Shown here: positions 46,358 through 55,815 of the stretch, one piece after another
Layout: the number at the start of each line of letters is the position of its first letter
How positions within the stretch are numbered: position 1 is the first letter of the stretch
Assembly (NCBI GenBank): GCA_000733355.1
Contig: JNVV01000002.1
Location: 2,809,007-2,873,006, forward strand
Reading direction: 5' to 3'
DNA length: 64,000 nucleotides
Source: Falciphora oryzae
Taxonomy: Eukaryota; Ascomycota; Sordariomycetes; Magnaporthales; Magnaporthaceae
The notes under the pieces: model-generated
Seen by the model: only the letters and a program-made list of their open reading frames with translations
Told to the model about the DNA's origin: nothing
The model's database searches: none
Made by a program: the position numbers and the translations under genes

Positions 46358-46434
46358 GTGCCGAGCGGGTCAAAAAAATAACACCGCCCGATCCCTAGTC
46401 GGCATAGTTTATGGTTAAGACTGCAACGGTATCT
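46358..46434 (-). pseudogene. Fragment of the 18S (SSU) rRNA
   Basis: The minus strand reads AGATACCGTTGCAGTCTTAA then CCATAAACTATGCCGACTAG then GGATCGGGCGGTGTTATTTT and TTTGACCCGCTCGGCAC. This is the conserved internal SSU segment, with a few changes from the usual CGTCGTAGTC. About 77 bases are present. It has the same orientation as the LSU fragment 110 bp to its left but, in a true rDNA unit read on that strand, SSU would lie kilobases upstream with ITS1-5.8S-ITS2 between. Confidence 0.9.
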
Positions 46435-46444
46435 GACCGCCTGG

Positions 46445-46503
46445 GCGTGGTCGAGGGCGAGGATCACAACCGCGGCGGCACGCACGAGTCCTCGGCCACG
46501 CCC
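46445..46503. repeat. 57-bp hairpin-like repeat, copy B
   Basis: Same core as copy A with four or five substitutions (GAGGATCACAACCGCGGCGG). Arms are GTGGTCGAGG and CCTCGGCCAC. It begins about 10 bp after the SSU fragment. Confidence 0.8.
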
Positions 46504-46682
46504 CAGGAAGCCACCTTGGCCCCGGCGATGGGGGTGCCGCCTTGGCCGCCCAGGAGGAGTGCTCGCCCCGGAGGCTCAGCTGTCCAGCGTCCCCGGCGGG
46601 TGGGTGTCTCCCGATGCTCTCCTGACATTTGGCCAGGGGCCAGTAGTCTCCAGAGCCCAACCTTTGGCGGTAGCGCGCCGGG

Positions 46683-46740
46683 GTGTGGCCGAGGGCGAGG
46701 ACCACAACCGTAGTGGCACGCACGAGTCCTCGGCCACGCC
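46683..46740. repeat. 57-bp hairpin-like repeat, copy C
   Basis: The best-preserved copy: arms GTGGCCGAGG and CCTCGGCCAC are perfect 10-bp inverses around a 37-bp loop. All three copies have the same orientation. Confidence 0.85.
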
Positions 46741-46781
46741 CTAAGGAGGAGGAGGAGGGGAGGATGTTGAGGAGATTCCCA

Positions 46782-46821
<40 letters not shown>

Positions 46822-47027
46822 TGAAGATTGTGCGGCCCAAGATAGTTAGTTGAACGATTGGAACCAGCACCCAACCAAGACTGGAACGACTACTTGGGTA
46901 CTTATCCAGACGTTAATTATATACATGCTGATGAATGCCGTATACTTTTCTCGAGTCGGCTTCAGTGGATTAGGTAGTACATGACATGACGACGGCCCAG
47001 TTGCGTAGTAGCGGGGCGGGCTGGACA
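46741..47027. other. Short intergenic: oxidoreductase 3' flank
   Basis: No gene or repeat is recognised between repeat copy C and the end of the oxidoreductase gene. Confidence 0.4.
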
Positions 47028-48527
47028 TCACGCCAGTTTCTCGCCGCCCAACCTCAAATAGTTCCAGCAAACTGTTTAAAAAAAGCCAGTCAGCACACGG
47101 GGCAGAGATTGGAGCGGTCCAGAGTATCGAAGAACTCACTACTAAAACCGAGATCATCGCCAAAGAACATGTCCATGACGTCCTCCCCGGAGTTGGTCCC
47201 AACCTCTGGCCCGTAGCTCATGGCCTTCTTGCCGACAGCGAGGCCAATCATGGGCGGGAACTCGGCCAGCTCGATGAACTTGGGGACGTGGCCCGTCAGC
47301 TGCTGGAGCATGGTCTGGTGAATGTTTGTGGCGGCGCAGAAGCCCATGTGCATGGCCCCGCCGCAGCGCTTGATGCCGGACCAGGCACACAGATCCCCGG
47401 CCGCGAAGTGGCTGGTGGCGTTCGGTATTTCTGCGGGGAACGTCATGCTACAAGGTTTTGAGAAAAGTCATAACGTCAGCCGCGTTTCGTTTGACTTTCG
47501 TATCGGCTTGATTTGGTGTTAGGATTTGCTTACTTGGGCTGGATCTTGACGTAGCCCTCATCATCGAGCGCCACGGCGGGCAAAAACGTAGTCGACGGCA
47601 CGCTCTTGGAGACGGCCATGACGACCACATCAGCCAGCAGCCTGTGTCCGTTGGTGAACCTCGCCTCCACCGCCCTTGTCCCGTCCGGCGCCTTGACGTC
47701 AGCATGCTCCAGCAGTCTGTGTCCCATGAGCACCTCCACGCCGGCCTCGCGCAGCAGGTCGAGCGCGACGTCCTTGGCCTCGTCCGGCAGGCCCTCGGAC
47801 GAGAGCAGCCTGTCGCGCGAGTGCGCCAGCACGACCCGAGTCTGCGGCTGCACCAGCTTCAGCTCGGCCGCCATCTCGATGCCGACGGCACCGCCGCCGA
47901 CGACGAGGACGCCGTGGGCCGCGCGCGAGACGGCGTCGACATGGTCGCCCGCCTCAAACAGGTACTGCTTGCGCCGCAGCGACTGTGGCACGACGGGCCA
48001 CACCCTGCGCAGGCCGCTGGCCGCGATGAGGAAGTCGTACGCGAGCTCCTGCGAGCCTGTAGTCCCCGTCGGCGTGACGGTGGCCGTCTTGGACTCGGCG
48101 TCTACGCGCGTGGCGCTGCCCTGGATGATGCAAATGTTGGGCCGCTGCAGCGCGGCGACGCCGTCGAACTTGACCCACGCCTTCTCGGCGTAGTCGTTGG
48201 AGGCCAGTGCCAGTGGTGAGCCGATGAGGTGGACTATATGGGCAGGCGTGGTTTTGAGTCTGGTCAGCATGGCGTCAAGTCCCTTCTTTATGCATCCGAT
48301 CTGGCCTTCGGGAGCGACTAACAGTAGCCGTCCCTTTCATCAACGATGGTAACCTCAACCTCGATCGGGACAAGCGACGCAGGCGAGTCGTCTACACGCT
48401 TTCCGCATCGTGGGTCACGTCCGGAGCACAGGTCGAGAAGGTTCAGGCAGGCCGATATGCCAGCATAGCAGCCGCCGATAACAAGGACCTTGAAAGGGCC
48501 CTCGGGTCGTCTCGAATGTGCGGTCAT
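47028..48527 (-). CDS. AIF/AMID-type FAD-dependent oxidoreductase (FSP1-like)
   Basis: Four exons (48527-48323, 48233-47534, 47447-47140, 47071-47028) give 418 residues. The FAD-binding motif VLVIGGCYAGISA is near residue 14. Then RDGYFHLIGSPLALAS (split by intron 1), the second dinucleotide motif VLVVGGGAVGIEMAAEL, FAAGDLCAWSG and the end FFGDDLGFSICWNYLRLGG. The last two exons were fixed by this C-terminal family motif. Relatives are mammalian AIFM2/FSP1 and fungal AMID homologues, which use NAD(P)H to reduce quinones; a membrane or mitochondrial site is likely, but no presequence is seen. An iron GATA-type site about 670 bp upstream and the siderophore neighbours raise the possibility of a redox job in iron metabolism; that is inference. 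Confidence 0.9.
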
Positions 48528-49475
48528 GGCGGATATGTTCCAAGTATTTTGTGATGTGTGTTACCGAGGCCGAGGAGGTATCCTTCTTCCGCGATGATGC
48601 CGTCTCTTCTGTTGCGTGAAGAGGGGCTAGGGAGGCATACAACGTGGGTTTGGGGATGGCGGCAGGTCACATTCGGGTCGGAGGCCGAGGTGGAGTCTGG
48701 AGATAAAGCGAGGGGATGGAGGACAGGGGAAGACACGAGGAGGAAGGGGGTCTCGGAGCTGCATCATGCTGTCGTTCCCTGCGAAGGGCAGTTTAAAAAA
48801 AAAAAAAAAAACCCCGGTAGGTGAATAATGGCGCACAGTTCGGAAGGATGCGCAAAGGGCGAGCATGTCCCATCATGTTGATGTTTCTAGTGGGTTCGCA
48901 TTGGGGTTCGAGGATCCACAGACAGGCCTGGGCTTGGTGCCCAGAGCCTGGCTAGCCTACAGTAGCCTGTCAGTTTCCCAGCCCCTTTGACAAGTCCTCG
49001 CCGATATCGCTGCCCAGGAAAGGATGCCCAGGGGAACCTGTCACAGTAGACAGGGAGCGCGTCGGATGGAGGCCCGAATGTGTGGGCATCTCTCGCCAGA
49101 GAAAACAAAGGAAATTACCCTGGCAAGAGGGGCTCAGGAGGGGCTTGGGTGAGCTGGCTGGAGACCACGAATGGAGGAAGACTGCCAAGAGAAATTATCA
49201 GATCCGTTAGGTAGTATCGCGTCAATCTAGCGCCATCTGATAGCGGGCTTTGTGGAGCCACGGTGGACTTGGGCGAGCCGGTGTTAGCCGGCAATAAAGA
49301 GCGGCTTTGGGAGCAGGAGAAACGGACGCAAATGCACATGCCAATGAGGTCACAGTTCAAGGAAAATCGTTACATGGTGTGTATCTGCGCTAGAAGACGA
49401 GAAAGCTATCTGGTGTGTAAAGCAAACTCGCAAGAATCAGGGGCCTCGCCCAAGGAACACCAGAAAATCCCCGAA
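48528..49475. other. Intergenic: oxidoreductase promoter, SidF-like gene 3' flank
   Basis: A 17-nt A tract lies at 48795-48811, about 268 bp before the oxidoreductase ATG. One iron GATA-type site lies at 49195-49203, with a near-match (ATCTGATAG) about 30 bp further on. No gene is supported. Confidence 0.5.
49195..49203 (-). promoter_or_regulatory. SreA-type iron GATA site, single
   Basis: TTATCAGAT, the inverse of ATCTGATAA. It lies about 670 bp upstream of the oxidoreductase ATG and 270 bp past the SidF-like stop, so the oxidoreductase is the only gene it could serve as a promoter element. Confidence 0.5.
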
Positions 49476-50934
49476 TCACAATTTGGGCACGAGCCCGACT
49501 CCAGTCCCGCCCACTACTTTATCATTCTCGGCGAGGGGGCACAGCTGGAAGAAGCGCTCGCGCGAGCAGCGCATCAGGCCACTGCGTTTGTGCGGCAAGT
49601 CGACGAACTTGTCGACGCCAAAACCGTGGACAAAGTCGTAGCCCAGCACGGTGCTGTTTGTATACTTTGGCTCGCCCACCAGGTTCATGGTCCGGGGCTC
49701 GTCCAGGAACATGTAGTGCATCAGGCTCGACCACCAGGCCGAGACGCGGTGCGGGCCACGGAAGCGCACGTCGCCCACGAGCGAGTGCCGGCCGCGGTCG
49801 AAGTCGCCGGCAGAGTAGTACGCGCCCAAGCGATCTTCCTGTAGGAGAGGAACATGTCTTGTTAGTTACCCGCTGAGGGAAACGCGCAGCCGAAGGAATG
49901 AGGCAAAAAAGAATTTCACTAACCTTGCCCCAGTAAATCTCAAAGTAGGCGAAAAACACCCCCTCAAACGCAGCCAGGACCGTGACCTGGTGTGGGTCCT
50001 CGTGCGCCCGCCTGAGGTACTCGCGGTGCTGCTCGAGCGTGCCCGTCTCGTTCCACCCCTGGCTGACGCGGGGGTCGTTCTGCCAGGTGTGGAACAGGCC
50101 CAGGTGCGCCTCGTCGCGGTAGTCGAGCGCCACCATGCTGAAGGTCTCGCGCAGGTGCGGCACGTACCGGCTGTAGACGACGCTGCCCGGGCGCGGCTTG
50201 GCCGGCCGCCGCGGGTGCCAGCACAGCGCCGTGCCCGGCTCGTCCGTCAGCTGGTGGTCAAGCGCCGGCGCCGGGTAGGCCGAGACGCCAGCCTCGTCGG
50301 GCGCCCAGACGGGCCGCGGGCCGAAGGGGGACGCGGCGCCCTGCCAGAAGGCGGAGCGCAGGACGAGTAGTTCTGGCGCCGCGGCTGCGTCAGTGGTAGA
50401 TTCTGGTGTCAGTGATGGTGGCGAGTTCCGGTCTTCGCGTTTCGGGTGATCAATGGCGAGCATGAGGTCTCGCAGGCGCGACGCGAGTGCCGCGGCGCCA
50501 GGCTCGCCGCCGCTGCCGCCATCGAGACTCAGACGGAAGGCTTCCTCGGCCGGACGGATGGTGTGGACAAGATAAGCAAGCAGCCAGAACTGGGCGGGAG
50601 TGGGTAAGGAAGATTCCTTCGAGTCCCAGACGGCTACGACTGCGGGACAGCGCCTGGCACGGCCCCAGGGTGTGTTGTTGGACTCGTGCGGGCGCTCCGA
50701 CGACTTGAGGTCCTCCAGGTCTGTGAAGAAGAGCGAGTCGCTGTGCAAGGGCGGGTGAGAGACACGGTCGGCAGCAGGACCCTTCGGTACGCTGTCTGCG
50801 ACCTGCAGCCTGTAGAGCGGACGGCCGCCATGCGTGCGGTCTGACTTGGCCACGACGTAGGGGGTATGATATGGGTATGGGAGTTTGACAATGGTCTCGC
50901 TCGGCGAGAGCTGTGAGAGAGAGGTTGCTGACAT
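49476..50934 (-). CDS. sidF: SidF-like hydroxyornithine acyltransferase (siderophore synthesis)
   Basis: Exons 50934-49924 and 49838-49476 give 457 residues, matching SidF. The C-terminal half is an IucB/SidF-type GNAT domain: [100 protein letters not shown]. SidF transfers anhydromevalonyl from CoA to N5-hydroxyornithine for fusarinine/TAFC siderophores; a sibling family (SidL) transfers acetyl. The SidI-like neighbour favours SidF. The chain ends LVPKL; PKL is a weak PTS1 form, fitting peroxisomal import known for SidF. Two ATCTGATAA sites lie about 700 bp upstream. The start is the first ATG ([11 protein letters not shown]); a longer reading has no support. Confidence 0.88.
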
Positions 50935-52284
50935 GATCGGAGAAGAATTGGGATGAGAGGATGGGAGGATAGGAGACGGAGAGAGCTCTACAAACAGGAA
51001 AGGGCCTTTGAGGAGAAATTGAAAGGGCGGGAGCACATGTCTGCCACACGCTTTGCAGAGAAACTAATACGGTGATTTTGAGCACCCGACAGAAGTAACA
51101 CCCTGCCTTGCAGGTTACCACTTTAGTGAGCAGGTCCAGCCATTAGATCCGTGGCAAGGCACCTCCGAGTTGAACGGATAGATGCATATGTCACGGAGAT
51201 GCCCCTTACGGCAGCATCGTCCGATCACCGATCAGCCACCAGGTGGAGTATCAGGGACAGGCTGGGAGGAGGGCAGGCCTGCAAGTCGCTCAAGACCCGG
51301 GAGGAATGGGGCAGGCTACACGCGCGAGAAAATTTTCACCGGGAAAACATGGATGGCAGGTTTCAACTAGGCCGAGTACGAGGAGGGTCACCTCGATTTC
51401 GCGAATGCAACATGGGCCGCAGCGGAGCACCGAAGTTTGGTGGTGCTAGGATGCATGACGCTTAACACAGGTTGGGAAGGTGGTGGAAGGAGGGACCGCA
51501 TGGTTCTGCTGTCCAGGAGGGAGTGGTTGAGGAGTCGAACCAGTTTTTTTTTTTTTTTCTTGCGCAGCGGAGGGCCAATCAGGGGTATGAAGGGGTTGTC
51601 TGGCGGGGTGGCCCTCGCTCGCATCGACCGGATCTGATAACCTTACTTGGACGCTTTTGGGAAGATCTGATAATTCTTGGTGGGTCTTGGCGCCGGTTTC
51701 CGGCGGCGTCCAGCGTTGATGCCCCGTCGCATGTGCGTGGCTGGTTGTGCATCCGTCCCTGGTCTTTGTCCTTCCTGCTCTTTTTGTTCACCTCGTTTGC
51801 CCTCCCATTTTGCTTTGAGTTCGAGTGACAGCCAGGCATAGAAACAGAGGCATGACCAAGGGCGCCTCCTTTCGCTCATCACCTCAAAGACGGCCGGTCC
51901 AAGCAAACGTCCTAGGAGTGCAAATGTGGGCTTCCACGGACAGAGGCTCTATGACTCCGAGTTAATTTCGTTCCGGACCCGCCCCTGATTTTCCACCCAC
52001 ACATCGTTCCATAAACCCGCCTTCTGCCCGGGAAATCTACATCCCTCGGCATAGGCCGGACATGAGCCTCGGCGTTGATGAGAAACCGGATGACAGCTGT
52101 CACCCTTAGCCGATGATTCAAGAAGCTGGTACGGAACGGAATAGCGATGTAAATTAACCACAAGTGTAGCGCCAATCTCTCAGCCTCTAATCTAGTACTT
52201 TTGGTGATGAAACAGTGTATGTAGAACGCATCTTCTAAGAACGGGAAAAGCAATTGAACAGGGAGTCGATCGAAATCTCGACAG
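50935..52284. other. Intergenic: SidF-like gene promoter, SidI-like gene 3' flank
   Basis: It holds two iron GATA-type sites (51632-51640, 51665-51673) and a 15-nt T tract (51544-51558). No gene is supported. Confidence 0.5.
51632..51673 (+). promoter_or_regulatory. sidF: Tandem SreA-type iron GATA sites upstream of the SidF-like gene
   Basis: Two perfect ATCTGATAA copies, at 51632-51640 and 51665-51673, in the same orientation and 33 bp apart. They are about 700-740 bp upstream of the SidF-like ATG at 50934. The SidI-like gene ends at 52285 on the same strand, so SidF is the gene they would control. Confidence 0.72.
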
Positions 52285-52626
52285 CTAGAGCTTGGCAGTG
52301 GCAGGATTCTCGAGAAGATTATTCCCCAGAATTGCCATCTCAAACTTGCGCACCTTTCCACTCCCCGTCAGCGGCACATCGCGGGGGACGCCATCTCTCC
52401 CAAGCCAGAAAATGTGCGCAGGAGCCTTGTGATTCCCAAGCTTGGCCCTAACCCACTCGCGCACCTCGATGTCGTCTGGCAGCTTGGCGCCGGCACCGCC
52501 GCGGCCCTCGGCGGGTCCCAGGAACGCGCCGACGACCTCACCGTAGCGGGCACTCTTGAGCCCGACCACCACGGCAGACGCGACGGCCGGGTGCGCAACG
52601 AGGCGCTCCTCGATCTCGAGCGGGTA

Positions 52627-52661
<35 letters not shown>

Positions 52662-54169
52662 ACCGGCCCGTGATGGCGCAGTAGCCCCGCTCGTCGAAGA
52701 CGGCCTCGTCGCCCGTGTGCAGCCACAGCACCCCGTCCTCGTCCCGCCGCATCAACTCGGCCGTCTTCTCCGAGTTGTTCCAGTAGCCCGCCTGCAGCTG
52801 GTACCCCGCGATGCAGAGCTCCCCCTTGTGACCCAGAGGCATGATGTGTCCGTCGCGGTCGACGACTTTGGCATGTGCGTGCGGCATCAGCGTCCCGACC
52901 GTGGCCAGGCGCGTCGACACGGCGTCGTCAGTGAAGGCATTGAAGCAGGTCGGCGATGCCTCTGTCAAGCCGTAGCTGGAAGTGAACTCGGACATGCCAA
53001 GTCGCGACACCATCTGCTCCATCAGGTGTCGCGGTACCGGTGCCCCAGCCACGATTCCCGTGCGCAGCGCCAGATCCGAGGCCTTGAGGTCAGCCGCGCC
53101 CGGTAGAGCGAGCAGGGAGTCGAACATGGCGGGGACGCCATGCAGTGCCGTGCACCGCTCCTCGCGCACAGCGCGCAACGTTGCCTCTGCGTCGAAGACC
53201 TCGGCCGGGTACACGATCTTGCCTCCGTGAGTCACCGTCGCCAGCATACCGAGGACGAGGCCGAAGCAATGAAACATGGGCGGAGGGCAGCAGAGCACGT
53301 CCGAAGGGCCCAGCTGCATTCTGTCACCGATGTAGCGGGCGTTGTTGACAAGATTGCTATGCAGCAAAGGTTGGTATTAGTCGTGTTCAGAATAACCCAG
53401 AATTGGGAGATAGTGCTTACTGATGTGTTAGCATGGCAGCTTTGGGCCTCCCCGTTGTGCCGCTTGTGAATTGGAGGTTGCAGACGTTGTACGGGAGCAC
53501 CTTCATCTGGGCCTCCTGGAGTCTGCGGGAGCTGAACCTGATACCGCTTTGGATAACATCCCTATAGGCGAGGAATCGACCCGAGTCGCCACGTATTATC
53601 ACCACTGTTGGCGAGTCTGCCTGGACGGCGAGCTCGGAGAGTAGCGGTTCGTTCGTCAGGCGTCCGATTCGTTGTGTGGTGAAGAAAACCTTGCACTCTG
53701 GATTACAAGTTAGCCGACCAGAGATCACATCTAAATTTGCCTATTCTATACGATCAGAGGGCTATAACTTACCAGTGAACTTTAGGGCGTATTGTGCTTC
53801 CGTCGCCGTGTAAGTGTTATTGAGAATGACAAGAATGCCACCAATGCGGGCCACGGCGAAGAATACTGCGGCGTATTGCTCGCAGTTGCCGGCCATAATC
53901 CCCACGCGATCTCCCATGCCAATGCCCATGGACAAAAGAGCTCTCGCTATCAGGCAGCTTTGCTGGTTCAGCTCATTGTAGGTCCACCTGGCTCCAGTCC
54001 AAGGAATGACGATGCACTCCTCTGTGCCATGGTGTTGGCATTGGAGGTCCAGCAGCTCTCCAAGCGTAAAGTCGACAAGCGGAGGGTCAACGGGGCCATG
54101 AAGCAGAGACAGCCTTTCTCTCCGTAAGACGACACCGTCGACTGGTGTTGAGTGCTGTAGTTGAGCCAT
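52285..54169 (-). CDS. sidI: SidI-like acyl-CoA ligase (siderophore synthesis), PTS1-like AKL end
   Basis: Three exons (54169-53773, 53697-53421, 53356-52285) give 581 residues. Motifs are LSLLHGPVDPPLVDFTLGEL (SidI-style start), NLQFTSGTTGRPKAAMLTHH (P-loop, rejoined by intron 2), YGLTEASPTC, WLHTGDEAVFDERGYCAITG, RFKDIIIRGGENIYPLEIEE and the catalytic lysine region LTGSGKVRKFEM. This is an ANL-family medium-chain acyl-CoA ligase. SidI activates mevalonate to mevalonyl-CoA, the first step of the fusarinine side chain; the adjacent SidF-like gene makes that the best reading. The C-terminal AKL is a good PTS1, in line with peroxisomal siderophore steps. A generic fatty-acid CoA ligase is the alternative. 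Confidence 0.86.
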
Positions 54170-55815
54170 GTCTTTCGGCGTTCTGGTTCCTCTGCCAAAA
54201 TGAGGAATAACAGCTGCTTTGGGCAAGGGAATAACGTTGCTGGTGGAATTTTACTCGAAGGCAAGCCGGCTAAAGAAAGGACTTGGAGACGCCAAAGCGA
54301 TCCATGGTCTTGGTTTGGGGGATATCCAGAGGTACTACCTTACAAGCAATCAGGATCGCAGCACGCATGCCAGGGGCTGCAGTGTCCACCCGGACGGAGG
54401 CAAGGAATTCCCTACTCCGGCCACTGGACCAGGGTGATGATTGCTGGCTACCCTCGCTGGCAAGCTTGAAAAAAAAAAAAAAAAAAGGAAACCTGCCCCC
54501 ATCCTCCCGAGTTCTTGTTCCCATTGCGACTCGCCTAGAAATGCCGCATGGGCCCACAGGTGCAGACGAGAGGGAGGGATAACACGGACTAGGCTAGAGA
54601 CGGTTGCGCGGCGGTTCCCAATAGGAAACGCAGATGGAGCGGGGTGGAACGCCATAGGTTGCTGGAGATGGGTGTCAAATTATCTGATCATCAGATAAGA
54701 TCGCGTATGGACCCAGTGCACCAGCCCCTCCCCCTTTTGTTGCATACGCTCCGTCCTTGAGCCCATCCCTGGCACCCTGGGTTCTGGTTTGGTAGTCCAC
54801 CCCTCTGGACCTTCCGATGCCGGCATGCGCCAACGTTGCTGCAGCGTGAAGCCGGAAGGAACCCTTGGCTGTTGGCGCAGTGCGTCAGGATCGGGTGGGC
54901 GAGAGCGCCAGGGGCCATAGATCTCCGAGTCGTCCAGGTAAAGCCTGCATGGTTCGGCGAAAGGTATGGGTTTATGAGATATCGAGGGACACGCTCAGTT
55001 TCGGGAATGCACTTTGTCGACCTCGATTCCATACGTGCCCTATCTAAATAGCCCGTGATAGAAGTCACACGACCTCCCCCGTCCTTGGATTGAGAGCGCC
55101 ATCTTCGAGCATCTGGCCGGCTAGGGGTGGGAGCAAAATTAGAATCACTAGTGAATGTATTGGTGATTTTTAGAAGGGTAAGCGAAGTGCCGCTGCTGGA
55201 TCTCGAGGGGTCAGCATCGAATGGTAGATATCCGGGTGTGATGAGATCGGTGGAGTTGAACTTCGTTGTTGACGAATTCCGCCTTGGAAACGGCCCGCTG
55301 GATTACGTATTCCATCAAGATTGGCCGGTGTTTGCTTCACTAGCAGCGAGCTAGCATTCTTTCCACCATCTGGTCGGGGCGGTGCTATTGCATGACCCGA
55401 CGGTACTCGGGTTTTTGGGGTGCTGACGCCATGTGGCGCTTGGGGTGCGAGGGAGCTGTGGGCTGTGCGCGAAAAGGCTTGCTTATTATCAGCGTGATGT
55501 CGTAAAAAGTCCACGTTTCGAAAAGATTGATATTGACCGCCTGACGCAAAGATCAGATTGAGTTGACTATGGTTGATGTGCTCCCCAACCGAGAAAAACA
55601 CAGGCACCGGCCAGACACATAATCGTGCAAGTTCCAAGTCAGAACATGGGCATTTGACGCCGCCAAATGTCACGGTGGCATGGGCGAGTTTTGTCACTCC
55701 AGTGGAGCAACATCCCCGCCGCAACAATTTCCCACAGAGCTTCAGCTCGAAGCTTAGCGGGAGCCACCCCGTTGTTTAAGCAAGCAGCCGTCACGCAGCC
55801 GAATGCCGCCGCAAA
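54170..55815. other. Divergent intergenic between SidI-like and hydrolase genes
   Basis: It holds an 18-nt A tract (54469-54486, about 300 bp before the SidI-like ATG) and the palindromic iron GATA pair at 54680-54698. Short unremarkable ORFs only. Confidence 0.5.
54680..54698. promoter_or_regulatory. sidI: Palindromic pair of SreA-type iron GATA sites (SidI-like gene)
   Basis: TTATCTGAT (54680-54688) and ATCAGATAA (54690-54698) form a perfect 9-bp inverted repeat with one base between. Each is ATCWGATAA. They lie about 510 bp upstream of the SidI-like ATG at 54169, in the region shared with the divergent hydrolase gene. Confidence 0.75.
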
